In this document: piece by piece, positions 26,741-35,792 of the stretch
Position numbering within the stretch: the stretch's first letter is position 1
How the letters are laid out: each line of letters opens with the position of its first letter
Source: Butyricimonas paravirosa
GTDB lineage: Bacteria; Bacteroidota; Bacteroidia; Bacteroidales; Marinifilaceae
Length of the DNA stretch: 64,000 nucleotides
Reading direction: 5' to 3'
Assembly: GCF_032878955.1 (NCBI RefSeq)
Contig: NZ_CP043839.1
Span: 3,224,001 to 3,288,000 of the forward strand
Notes under the pieces: model-generated
Seen by the model: the letters and a program-made list of their open reading frames with translations, nothing else
Told to the model about the DNA's origin: nothing
Database searches by the model: none
Translations under genes and position numbers: made by a program

Positions 26741-27310
26741 ATGGAGCTTGGTGATGGATATACGAAATTAGTTTACGGGGTAAATCGTAAAGACGAAAAA
26801 GCGTGGCAAGAGTTGTTCGACTCTTACTATGAAAGTTTGTGTCATCATGCGGCTCGAATTTTATTGGATGATCACGTGGCGGAGGATGTCGTGCAGGAGG
26901 TGTTCGTGAACTTGTGGAACGGAACAGCTGTTTTCGAGAACGAGAAGGCTTTGACGGTTTATTTGTATCGTTCGGTGACGAACAACGCGTTGAAATATTT
27001 GCGGGACCGGAACACGGAAGAGGCCCGGTTGAGGTTGTGGAGTGAGGTGGAACGGGAGATGTCCGAAGAGGATTTTTCGAGCGTGGTGCGGGAAGAGGTG
27101 TTGCGCAAGTTGAGGGAGTTGATCGATTTATTACCGGGAGAACGTCGGAAAGTGATCTTGATGAGCATGGATGGGATGAGCGGGGAGGAGATTGCGGCGA
27201 AGTTGGGCGTGACGATTCATACGGTTAAACAACAAAAATATCTAGCCTATAAATTTATAAAACAGGAACTTGGCAAGTACTGGATCGTGGCCATGTTATT
27301 TTTTCTGTAA
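26741..27310 (+). CDS. ECF RNA polymerase sigma-70 factor (FecI-like, cassette 2)
   Basis: A 189-residue sigma factor of the Bacteroidetes expansion family. Region 2 is AWQELFDSYYESLCHHAARILLDDHVAEDVVQEVFVNLWN. Region 4 is LLPGERRKVILMSMDGMSGEEIAAKLGVTIHTVKQQKYLAYKFIKQEL. The spacing to the -7 box supports the ATG at 26741. It is paired with the FecR gene 71 bases downstream and should activate cassette 2 on signal from its SusC. Confidence 0.93.
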   Translation: MELGDGYTKLVYGVNRKDEKAWQELFDSYYESLCHHAARILLDDHVAEDVVQEVFVNLWNGTAVFENEKALTVYLYRSVTNNALKYLRDRNTEEARLRLWSEVEREMSEEDFSSVVREEVLRKLRELIDLLPGERRKVILMSMDGMSGEEIAAKLGVTIHTVKQQKYLAYKFIKQELGKYWIVAMLFFL

Positions 27311-27381
27311 AAAAATCATTTTTCTTTTTATACTTTTTCGTTTTTTTGGATTTGATAAATGAATCCAATATAAAAAGTGTA

Positions 27382-28560
27382 ATGAAACGTCACGGTCATA
27401 CTATATTTGAGGTTGTTCAACAAGTGGTTCGAAACTTTTTCAACGAGGAAGATGAAGAGACGAAAAAGGAGTTTCAGCAATTGATGCGAGAACCGGGCTT
27501 GTTGAATAATGCTTCCGGGCTGGAAGACAAAAAACAGCTTGTGTCTTGGCTGAAGGAGCCTTCTCGTTTTTCTTCGAAGGATGGGTACAAGAAATTTCAG
27601 ACATACGTGAGACGGGGACGGAAAGTCCGGGTGATACGGAAGGTGGGGATTGCTGCCTCATTTTTACTGGCTCTTGTTCTAGGAGGGACAGCTTACTGGT
27701 TGAATGTACATTGGGAAAAACGGAATCACGTGGAGTTAGTTGAAGAGATACAGCCCATCATGTCAAAGGGATATATTATGCTGGACGATGGGACCCGGAT
27801 TGATTTGGGAGAGGATAAAGGAGAGGTTCGGGAGGCGGATGGGATAAAGATTACCCGGGATTCCGTGAAGGTGGTGTATGCCTCGGAAAATGTAACGCCA
27901 ACGGATAGAATTGCTTATAACGAGTTGAATGTCCCGCGGGGAGGGGAGTATATGTTGGTGCTGACGGATGGAACGAAAGTGTGGGTGAATGCTGATTCCC
28001 GGTTGAAGTTCCCGGTACGTTTTCGAGAGGATCGCCGGGAGGTGTATCTGTTGTCGGGGGAGGCTTATTTTGAGGTGGAGAGAGATGCATCGAAACCTTT
28101 TCTAGTGCATACATCCCGGGGATGCGTGACGGTGTTGGGGACGGAATTTAATGTGCGTGATTACCCGGAAGAGCATCGGGTGGTGACCACGCTGGTAAAT
28201 GGTTCCGTGCAGTTCACGGGGAAGGATAAAAAGAAGGTTGTACTGGAACCGGGGTTTCAGGTTATCGCTGATTCTTTGACTGGGACGTGGGATGTGCGGG
28301 AAGTGAATCTGAAAGAGTACGTGGGATGGCGTAACGGGCTTTACGTGTTTAGTCATTTGACGCTGGAGGAATTGATGAGGGTGATCGAGCGGAATTATGA
28401 CGTGACGGTCTTCTTCGCGAACGAAGAGTGTAAGCGACTGGTTTTTTCGGGAGATTTACAGAAGTACGAGACGGTCGAGCATTTTTTGAGATTTATAGAG
28501 ACGGGCGGGGATGTTCGCTTTGTGGTGAAGGAGCGTACGATTACTGTGTATAAAAAATAA
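27382..28560 (+). CDS. FecR-family anti-sigma factor (cassette 2)
   Basis: About 392 residues from ATG 27382 (MKRHGHTIFEVV); in-frame TTG codons at 27346 and 27352 are less likely starts. The cytoplasmic N-terminal domain ends at a basic stretch before a single transmembrane helix (VGIAASFLLALVLGGTAYWL). The FecR domain follows (NVPRGGEYMLVLTDGTKVWVNADS, SGEAYFEVERDASKPFLVHT), then DUF4974 (LTLEELMRVIERNYDVTVFF). It is somewhat longer than the cassette 1 homologue in the cytoplasmic part. It passes the SusC signal to the sigma factor encoded upstream. Confidence 0.92.
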   Translation: MKRHGHTIFEVVQQVVRNFFNEEDEETKKEFQQLMREPGLLNNASGLEDKKQLVSWLKEPSRFSSKDGYKKFQTYVRRGRKVRVIRKVGIAASFLLALVLGGTAYWLNVHWEKRNHVELVEEIQPIMSKGYIMLDDGTRIDLGEDKGEVREADGIKITRDSVKVVYASENVTPTDRIAYNELNVPRGGEYMLVLTDGTKVWVNADSRLKFPVRFREDRREVYLLSGEAYFEVERDASKPFLVHTSRGCVTVLGTEFNVRDYPEEHRVVTTLVNGSVQFTGKDKKKVVLEPGFQVIADSLTGTWDVREVNLKEYVGWRNGLYVFSHLTLEELMRVIERNYDVTVFFANEECKRLVFSGDLQKYETVEHFLRFIETGGDVRFVVKERTITVYKK

Positions 28561-28591
28561 GACAGGGTTGCCCTGGTCCGGCAACCCCGTC
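28561..28591 (+). promoter_or_regulatory. Hairpin between fecR and susC (cassette 2)
   Basis: GGGTTGCC (28565-28572) pairs with GGCAACCC (28580-28587); GAC and GTC extend the stem beyond one mismatch. The loop is 7 bases and no U-run follows. It starts directly after the FecR stop codon. Confidence 0.55.
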
Positions 28592-28630
28592 TAAGTTGTT
28601 ATAATTATCTATAATTAAACATTCAAATGT

Positions 28631-31600
28631 ATGAAAAAAAATTGGATTAATAGGCGTGGTGTGCCTATCCATGTCTTAAAAAAAGTTTTTTTGATGATGA
28701 AACTGACTTTCTTATTAACCGTTGTGTTGCAGGTCAGTACTTGGGCAACGGGGTTCTCCCAGGAGAACAGGGTGTCTTTGCAGATGAAAGATGTTTCCTT
28801 GGAAACGATTATTCTGGAGTTACGGGAACAGACGGGGATTCGCTTTTTTTATAGTATCGATAAGATAAAAGCGATTGAGCACCTTTCTATCGATGTCAAG
28901 AACGAGGTGTTGAAGGATGTGTTGAGTCGCTTGTTGGAGGGGACGGGGCTCACGTACACCTTGCTGGATGATGTGATCGTGATCAAGGATTTGGTGGTCA
29001 ATCAAGATCCCGTGAGGATTTTCATCCGGTTGAAAGGATGGGTTGTAGATGAGAAAAAGCGGGCGATGCCGGGGGTTACGGTAAAATTATCGGGAACTTC
29101 TCTCGGGACTGCCACGGATGCGAAGGGGTGGTTTTCGTTGCAATTACCCGTTCCCGAGGGTAGGCTGGAGTTTTCTTTCGTGGGGTTTGCCACCCAGATC
29201 GTTGACTTCTCGGTCCGCACGGCGAGAGACACGATGCGAGTTGTTTTGAAAGAGGATCTGATTAAAATGGATGAAGTGGTTGTCACGGGCTATCAGGCCG
29301 TGAAAAAGAAAGCGATGGCCGGTTCATACTCGAAAGTGGATGCCGATGAATTGGTGATGACCGGATCGCAGACACTCGAACAGATGTTGCAGGGGAAACT
29401 GCCGGGTGTGATGGTGATTAACCAGAGCGGTTTGACCGGTACCCGTCAGAAAGTGCGTGTTCGGGGTACTTCCACGCTGGTCGGGAATGCCGATCCGGTG
29501 TGGGTGGTTGACGGGATTATCCAACAGGACCCGTTGCCTTTCAGCACCAGTGAATTGACCAATATTGGTGATGATAATATGGATATGATCAAGAACTTTG
29601 TCGGAGGGGCCATTGCTTGGTTGAATCCCAATGATATTCAGGATATAACCGTGTTGAAGGATGCTTCGGCCACGGCCATTTATGGGGTAAAGGCCGCTAA
29701 CGGGGTGATCGTGATCACGACGAAGAAAGGAGAGCGGGGACGTTTGTCGTTAAACTATTCCGGTAATTTTTCGGTGGGTGAGAAGTTGAATTATGACAAG
29801 CTGGAGATCATGAATTCCAAACAGCGGGTTGACCTTTCCCGGGAGGCTTACGAGAGGGGGGCTCAAGTGCCGAATGATAAAATCGGTTATATCGGTTTGG
29901 CGTTAGCTTACCAGCGGGGAGAGATTTCTTACGACGAGTTTGATCGGGGGGCTAAGGCGTTGGAATCCGTGAACACGAACTGGTTTGACGTGCTTTACCA
30001 AACCCCGTTTTCTCATTCTCATTCGTTGAGTTTTTCGGGAGGTAATGAAAACTCGACTTATTATGCCTCTCTGGGTTATTCAAGTAACCAAAATACGGCA
30101 AAGGGAAATTCACAGACTTCTTATACCGGGCGGTTGAATCTGAGTTCGACGTTTTGGAATAAACTACGGCTGAATGTCTCTTTATCCGGCTCGCACACGG
30201 AGACAAAAGCTTTTGCCAATGGTGTGGACCCGTTCAATTATGCTATTAATGCTAACCGAGCTATTGCTTGTTACGAGGAGGACGGGAGCCTGTTTTATTA
30301 TGCTAGCGGGGACAATGGGTATGATTATAATATTTTGAATGAATTGAAATATTCCGGGAATGAAAATAGGAGTAGAAGCCTGAATCTGAGTGTTGATGCA
30401 CGCTGGACTATTCTGGATGGTTTTGTTTTCTCTACCACTTTGGGGGGAGGTTCTATTTCTACGTTCGGGGAGTCGTGGTTTACGGAACGGACTCATTACA
30501 TTGCCGGAATCCGTGGGTATAATTATGGCGAATACGATGTGTTTGACACGGATTTCAAAGTTTCGCCTTTGCCCTATGGAGGCGAGCTGAACGTGGATGA
30601 GAATGAAGGATTCAATTATAGCTGGCGAGGACAGTTTGAATATATAAAGAATTTTGGCCGTCACGCCGTGAATGTGATGGTTGGGGGTGAGTTGAGTAGT
30701 AATAAGCATAAATCTTACGCGCAAACGAATTATGGTTATATGCCGGAGCGGGGCTTGTCGTTCGTGGATGTGCCTCTGGGTACGAGACCGAGTACGGATG
30801 CTAATTACACGCTGAACGGGTATGCGCGTACGGCTCCCTCTTTGACGAAATCGTTGAATAACACGTTGTCTTACTATGTTTCAGGTTCTTATATGTATGA
30901 CAATCGGTATGCCTTGAATTTTTCCGTGAGAGGTGATGGTTCCAACCGTTTCGGGCAGGATGAGAAGGAGAAATATCTGCCGGTGTGGTCTATCGGTACC
31001 CGTTGGAACGTGACGGATGAACATTGGTTGCAGGGGCAGGATTTGTTGAATTATTTGTCTTTGTCGGCAACCTTCGGTTATCAAGGGAACGTGGTGGAGA
31101 ATGTGAGTGCGAATCTGATTGCTAAGATCCTGCCTTTAGACCCGGAGACGGGAGAGTTCAAGATGACTTACACGAAATTACCGAATCCCGACTTGAAATG
31201 GGAAAAGACAAAGTCGATTAATTTAGGAATTAATTTCAGCGTTTTGCATAGTAAGGTAAACGGTTCGTTCGAGTATTATTACAAGAAAACGGAGGATTTG
31301 GTTACCCAACGGGAGATTCCTTACGAGAACGGGGAGCATTCCATGTACGTGAATGGTGGTAATATGAAAAATTCGGGTTGGGAGTTGTCGTTCAGTTTGG
31401 TACCTGTTCGGACACGAGATTTCGTGTGGAGCTTGGGATTCAATACCTCGAAAGTGTATAACGAGGTGAGTTCGGAATTTGAACCGACAGGAGATTGGAA
31501 AGAGGTTACAGGCGGGAAATATAACAAGAAAGGGTATCCTGTTTCCAGTTTCTGGGCATTCCGTTTTGCCGGGTTGAACCCGAAAAATGGCGGGCCTTTA

Positions 31601-32215
31601 TTCGATATGTCCGGGGCGGCCACGAATGCGGGGGAACTGGACGTGACACAGTACATGGTTCATGTCGGGAAGCTGGACCCGGATTTAACGGCTGGATTGA
31701 ATATGAACTTCCGCTACAAGAATTGGACGCTGGCGACTTCTTTCTATTTATCAACCGGTAACCAGTGTTTTTTGAGTTCACCGTATGGAGAGATGAATAA
31801 CACGTACGGAATGCCGAGCGAGTATAGGAATGCATCGACTCAATTGTTGAAACGCTGGCGGGAGTCGGGTGACGAGAAGTACACGAATATTCCTTCTATT
31901 CCGGTGGGCGAGAATTGTTTGCCGATGTACCCGTTTAAAGATTCCAGCGTGAGCCTTTATCCTTACGAGGCGTGGGCAAATTCGGATGTCCGGGTCGTGG
32001 ATGCGTGGTATTTGCGTTGCAACAGTATAAGTCTTTCTTACGTGTTCCCGGAGAGATTGATTCGTCGGTTTGCCCAGAACGTGGGTTTTACCATGACGTT
32101 ATCCAATCCCTTCCAGATCGTGAGTAGCGATTTTGATAGCCGGGATCCGGAGGTGGCGAAGGGAAGCCAGCCATTGACGAGGAATTTTACCCTTAGTTTG
32201 AACGTGAGTTTTTAA
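28631..32215 (+). CDS. SusC/RagA-family TonB-dependent transporter with STN domain (cassette 2)
   Basis: An 1194-residue outer-membrane transporter. Signal peptide to about residue 43 (WATGFSQ), STN domain about 45-122, carboxypeptidase-regulatory-like domain about 134-212 (LKGWVVDEKKRAMPGVTVKLSG), plug from about 216 (MDEVVVTGYQAVKKKAMAGSYSKVD) and a C-terminal barrel. Its plug region, unlike those of cassettes 1 and 3, has the LGKLPGVMV-like form EQMLQGKLPGVMVINQSG, so it belongs to a different SusC branch. It imports an unknown substrate with the SusD encoded 18 bases downstream. Confidence 0.95.
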   Translation: MKKNWINRRGVPIHVLKKVFLMMKLTFLLTVVLQVSTWATGFSQENRVSLQMKDVSLETIILELREQTGIRFFYSIDKIKAIEHLSIDVKNEVLKDVLSRLLEGTGLTYTLLDDVIVIKDLVVNQDPVRIFIRLKGWVVDEKKRAMPGVTVKLSGTSLGTATDAKGWFSLQLPVPEGRLEFSFVGFATQIVDFSVRTARDTMRVVLKEDLIKMDEVVVTGYQAVKKKAMAGSYSKVDADELVMTGSQTLEQMLQGKLPGVMVINQSGLTGTRQKVRVRGTSTLVGNADPVWVVDGIIQQDPLPFSTSELTNIGDDNMDMIKNFVGGAIAWLNPNDIQDITVLKDASATAIYGVKAANGVIVITTKKGERGRLSLNYSGNFSVGEKLNYDKLEIMNSKQRVDLSREAYERGAQVPNDKIGYIGLALAYQRGEISYDEFDRGAKALESVNTNWFDVLYQTPFSHSHSLSFSGGNENSTYYASLGYSSNQNTAKGNSQTSYTGRLNLSSTFWNKLRLNVSLSGSHTETKAFANGVDPFNYAINANRAIACYEEDGSLFYYASGDNGYDYNILNELKYSGNENRSRSLNLSVDARWTILDGFVFSTTLGGGSISTFGESWFTERTHYIAGIRGYNYGEYDVFDTDFKVSPLPYGGELNVDENEGFNYSWRGQFEYIKNFGRHAVNVMVGGELSSNKHKSYAQTNYGYMPERGLSFVDVPLGTRPSTDANYTLNGYARTAPSLTKSLNNTLSYYVSGSYMYDNRYALNFSVRGDGSNRFGQDEKEKYLPVWSIGTRWNVTDEHWLQGQDLLNYLSLSATFGYQGNVVENVSANLIAKILPLDPETGEFKMTYTKLPNPDLKWEKTKSINLGINFSVLHSKVNGSFEYYYKKTEDLVTQREIPYENGEHSMYVNGGNMKNSGWELSFSLVPVRTRDFVWSLGFNTSKVYNEVSSEFEPTGDWKEVTGGKYNKKGYPVSSFWAFRFAGLNPKNGGPLFDMSGAATNAGELDVTQYMVHVGKLDPDLTAGLNMNFRYKNWTLATSFYLSTGNQCFLSSPYGEMNNTYGMPSEYRNASTQLLKRWRESGDEKYTNIPSIPVGENCLPMYPFKDSSVSLYPYEAWANSDVRVVDAWYLRCNSISLSYVFPERLIRRFAQNVGFTMTLSNPFQIVSSDFDSRDPEVAKGSQPLTRNFTLSLNVSF

Positions 32216-32233
32216 TTAAAATAGATAAAGAGC

Positions 32234-33730
32234 ATGAAGTCGATCGTATTAACACTCGTTGGTTCGTTCATGTTGTGGATGCTTGTCGGTTGTGACGGTT
32301 TCCTTGACGAATATAGTATAACTGAAGTTCGGCCGACAGAACTTACCGATATAGAACAGTTGTTACTGGGAGATGCTTATCTGGATGCCGGACAGAAAGA
32401 GGTGCAGTATAATATCATGGATATTTTTACGGATGATATAAAGTGTAACGGGTTGGGAAATGAAGGTTTCCGGACTTATTTCGAGAGTATGAGGTGGCGT
32501 TTTTTGTGGGATGCGGATATGTTCAACAATGCCGGGGGTGGGTATGATGCTGCCTTTTGGGAGTTGCCTTACAACAAGATCTTGGGATGTAATATCGTGC
32601 TGGATTGTCTGGATGACATGACCGGGGAGGCATCTTTGAGGGAGAATCTTCGGGGGGAGGCGTTGACGTTACGTTCCATGTATTACCTGATGTTGGTGAA
32701 TATGTATGGAATGCCTTATAATGAGGGTGATCCGAGCCTGAATCCGGGAGTACCTTTGAAGTTGACGATGGAGGTGCGGGATGAACGATTTCCTCGTAAT
32801 TCCGTGGCCGAGGTGTACGGGCAGATCGAACAGGATTTGTTGAGGGGTAATCGGCTGTTGACAGAGAATGATTATAACCGTAACTTTTTGAGGATAGGTC
32901 ATTTGGCAGCCAAGGCTCTTTTGTCGAGGGTGTATCTGTACATGGAGGATTGGGACCGGGCGATTGCTTACGCGGACAGCGTGTTGCAGGTGAAACCGAA
33001 TCTGTTGGATTTGAACACGGTGGGATGGGGAACGCCTAGATCCCCGGAATCGTTATCCGTGTACGCTACCGGAACGCCGGACGAGGTGATCTGGATGCGT
33101 GAAGGTTACCGGGAGTTGGGGGATATGCAGGCTTCCGATCCTTGTTATATGGTTTCCGATGAACTGTTGGACTTGTACGGTTCCTGTAACCAGACGATGG
33201 TGCAACAAAAGACGATCCGGGATATACGGGGTTGCTTGTATTTCGCGTGGAATTTTAAAATGGGATTCCCGTCTGTGACGTATTACCGGAGTTTTTTGTC
33301 TATCGGGGGAAGTGATAATGGCGTGTATCAAGGGATTCGCACGGCTGAAATGTATTTGAATCGAGCTGAGGGATATATCCGTAAATATATGGCCGGAGGG
33401 GATGCGTCTTATTGCCGGAAGGCTTTGAACGATTTGAATGAATTACGTCGTCACCGTTTTAATAATAAGTACACATACGAGGAAGTGGATATCACGGATC
33501 CGGATGATTTGTTTGAATTTTATCAGGAGGAACGCCGTCGGGAGTTAGCCGGGGACTGGATGCATCGTTGGTGTGATTTGAGAAGGTACGGTATGCCGGA
33601 AATTAGTCATACTCTTTTCGAGACGGCTTCCGGCAACAAGACCGAGGCGACTTTGCAGAAGAACAGGTACGTGTTGCCGATCGCGGAAGAGGTGATCCGT
33701 TTGAATCCCAGATTGGAACAGAATAAATAG
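32234..33730 (+). CDS. SusD/RagB-family lipoprotein (cassette 2)
   Basis: A 498-residue lipoprotein (lipobox LVGC, Cys20, then DGFLDEYSITEVRPTELTDIEQLLLGDAY). The helical TPR-like core and the C-terminal EERRRELAGDWMHRWCDLRRYGMPEI segment are typical of SusD. It forms the lid of the SusC encoded upstream and is followed after 2 bases by the zincin-like lipoprotein gene. Confidence 0.94.
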   Translation: MKSIVLTLVGSFMLWMLVGCDGFLDEYSITEVRPTELTDIEQLLLGDAYLDAGQKEVQYNIMDIFTDDIKCNGLGNEGFRTYFESMRWRFLWDADMFNNAGGGYDAAFWELPYNKILGCNIVLDCLDDMTGEASLRENLRGEALTLRSMYYLMLVNMYGMPYNEGDPSLNPGVPLKLTMEVRDERFPRNSVAEVYGQIEQDLLRGNRLLTENDYNRNFLRIGHLAAKALLSRVYLYMEDWDRAIAYADSVLQVKPNLLDLNTVGWGTPRSPESLSVYATGTPDEVIWMREGYRELGDMQASDPCYMVSDELLDLYGSCNQTMVQQKTIRDIRGCLYFAWNFKMGFPSVTYYRSFLSIGGSDNGVYQGIRTAEMYLNRAEGYIRKYMAGGDASYCRKALNDLNELRRHRFNNKYTYEEVDITDPDDLFEFYQEERRRELAGDWMHRWCDLRRYGMPEISHTLFETASGNKTEATLQKNRYVLPIAEEVIRLNPRLEQNK

Positions 33731-33732
33731 TC

Positions 33733-34746
33733 ATGGAATTTAAAACTAAGGGTATTATGAGATATTTTTTGATAATAATATTAGGATTGTTTTTGTGGAC
33801 GGGATGTAATGATGATGACGAAAAGTTGACACCTTCGACAGAACCGGAGTTTCGTTATGTCCTTCCGCAAGGGAATCACGATTACGACACGAAGATCGTG
33901 AGCTGGTATGAAGACTGCGGGATTTATTTTCTGTATAAGTTCGAGGATAAGGATGTGTATTATAACGAGAATGACCGATGGGCGGGGTTTGTGGATGATA
34001 CGATGCAAATTAATGATGGTGAGCTAGCGTTTTATAATGCCGGTTTGCGTGTGGAGTTGCCGGACGAGGAATATGTCGGTAAGCAATTGGAGTGGATCGA
34101 GAAGTTGTTTTTGAATCATTATTCCAAGGAACTTCTGAAGAAGAAGATGGTGAAAAAGGTGATTCTTGCCAAGAATGTGACTTATTGTTATCGTTTGGGG
34201 AGTAACGACCTTGCAGAACGGGAACGGGATTATTTCAGTAATATCGCCAATACGTTGATATTTAGTCATGGGGATGCGTCCGTGGAAGATTTGACGAATG
34301 AAGATTTGTTTGAGATAAAGAATGATTTGCATAAATGGATGTTGACGGAGAAGTTGGTGGATGATTACCCGGTGGCGGAGTTGGAGGATTTCCTTTCCGT
34401 GACGGATTATTCTAAAACCTTGTCCGCGGATTATTACGAGGAGTGGATGGCTGAAGGTTGGTTGGGACGGTTGGCGAACTCCGAGGAAGCGGCAAAGAGT
34501 GAGGACATTCGGACTTACGTGGAGATGATCATTACGACACCGAGGGAGATGCTGGAAATAGATGTGAATTCAATCTCGTATCCTGACCCGTTGTTTTGGG
34601 TAATCAGGGATTATGATTATGCCGGTTTTTTACATCCGTCGATGGACGTGGCGGGGAACATTAAGAAGAAATACGATCTTATTGTTGCCGCGTTTAAAGA
34701 CTGGGGGGTGGATTTACCGGTTATTGGTGAGTTGTATTACGAGTAG
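33733..34746 (+). CDS. Zincin-family lipoprotein lacking an intact HExxH motif
   Basis: A 337-residue lipoprotein (lipobox LWTGC). The layout resembles the SusCD-associated zinc metallohydrolase lipoproteins: an N-terminal YDTKIVSWYEDCGIYFLYKF segment, a central KQLEWIEKLFLNHY helix, SEDIRTYVEMIITTP and a final YDLIVAAFKDWGVDL. The place where HExxH is expected reads LHKWML, so the catalytic Glu and second His are missing. It may be a non-catalytic binding paralogue. An alternative start is ATG 33757 (MRYFLIII), which keeps the lipobox. Assignment is by remembered family pattern and needs a profile search. Confidence 0.65.
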   Translation: MEFKTKGIMRYFLIIILGLFLWTGCNDDDEKLTPSTEPEFRYVLPQGNHDYDTKIVSWYEDCGIYFLYKFEDKDVYYNENDRWAGFVDDTMQINDGELAFYNAGLRVELPDEEYVGKQLEWIEKLFLNHYSKELLKKKMVKKVILAKNVTYCYRLGSNDLAERERDYFSNIANTLIFSHGDASVEDLTNEDLFEIKNDLHKWMLTEKLVDDYPVAELEDFLSVTDYSKTLSADYYEEWMAEGWLGRLANSEEAAKSEDIRTYVEMIITTPREMLEIDVNSISYPDPLFWVIRDYDYAGFLHPSMDVAGNIKKKYDLIVAAFKDWGVDLPVIGELYYE

Positions 34747-34842
34747 TCTCCTGTTGTATTTGTTTTTGGGGAATAAAAAATGATGGCAACTTGCTGTCAT
34801 GGGAGAACTATGTCTAGAATTTTATAATAATAAATCGTTTGT

Positions 34843-35766
34843 ATGGAAAATCCAATTGTAAAAGTTGAACATTTGTATCATCGGTACACTTCCAGTCGCT
34901 GGGCGATAGAGGATATTAATTTCCAGATCGATGAAGCCGGGGTAGTCGGTCTTTTAGGATCGAACGGGGCGGGTAAGTCAACCACGATGAACATTATTTG
35001 TGGTGTGATGAGACAGACCACGGGAGAGGTGTATATCGACGGGATAAACACGTTGAAAGAACCCGTGAAGGCTCGTAAGTTAATTGGTTTCTTGCCACAG
35101 AAACCGCCTTTGTACCCGGATCTGACGATCGACGAGTATTTACGTTTTTGTGCCGAAATACAGTGGATGGATAAGAAAAAGATTAAATCGGCGATCGCTG
35201 TTGCCGAGGAACGTTGCGGCATTACTCACATGAAAGATCGGTTATTGCGTAATCTTTCGGGTGGATACCAGCAACGCGTCGGGCTGGCTCAGGCCATCCT
35301 ACATGATCCGAAGTTCGTGGTTCTCGATGAACCGACGAACGGGTTGGATCCGAACCAGATACTGGAAGTTCGCCAGTTAATCAAGGATATTGCCGTAGAT
35401 CGGACCGTGATGCTTTCGACGCATATCTTGTCGGAAGTGCAGGCCACCTGTTCTTCTATCAAAATGATTGAACACGGGAGAGTGGTTTTTTCCGGTAGCA
35501 CGGAAGATTTTGATAATTATATCGAACCGAACACGCTTTATTTGGAATTTGATCAGCTTCCGGTCGTGGATGAGTTGATGAAGTTACCCGGTATTAAACG
35601 GGCGGAAGTATTGGACAATCATGGTGTTCGCTTGTGGTATGACGGGGAGCGGGGAACGATCAAGCAAGTGATGCGGGAGGCGGTTTCTCGGGGATGGGAT
35701 ATGACAGAATTGCGAAAGGAGAAGAGTTCCATGGAGGCTGTGTTCGCTAAATTGTCCGGTAAATAA
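34843..35766 (+). CDS. ABC transporter ATP-binding protein (GldA-like)
   Basis: The 307-residue ATPase has Walker A GSNGAGKST (39-47), signature LSGGYQQR (138-145), Walker B FVVLDEP (158-164) and the switch His in LSTHILSE. The C-terminal extension after residue 220 is typical of ABC-2 type exporters and of GldA. It forms a complex with the permease encoded 26 bases downstream. Since neither gliding nor other gld genes are visible, an export or envelope-maintenance role is more likely than motility. The gene starts about 100 bases after the zincin-like gene, with a small hairpin between (34780-34800). Confidence 0.93.
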   Translation: MENPIVKVEHLYHRYTSSRWAIEDINFQIDEAGVVGLLGSNGAGKSTTMNIICGVMRQTTGEVYIDGINTLKEPVKARKLIGFLPQKPPLYPDLTIDEYLRFCAEIQWMDKKKIKSAIAVAEERCGITHMKDRLLRNLSGGYQQRVGLAQAILHDPKFVVLDEPTNGLDPNQILEVRQLIKDIAVDRTVMLSTHILSEVQATCSSIKMIEHGRVVFSGSTEDFDNYIEPNTLYLEFDQLPVVDELMKLPGIKRAEVLDNHGVRLWYDGERGTIKQVMREAVSRGWDMTELRKEKSSMEAVFAKLSGK

Positions 35767-35792
35767 TCAATTAATTCTAAGAAGTAAATGTT

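Noticed and set aside
34780..34800. Hairpin ATGATGGCAA / TTGCTGTCAT before the ABC genes as a terminator
   Set aside because: The loop is too tight for the full stem and there is no U-run; it is mentioned only with the ATPase gene.
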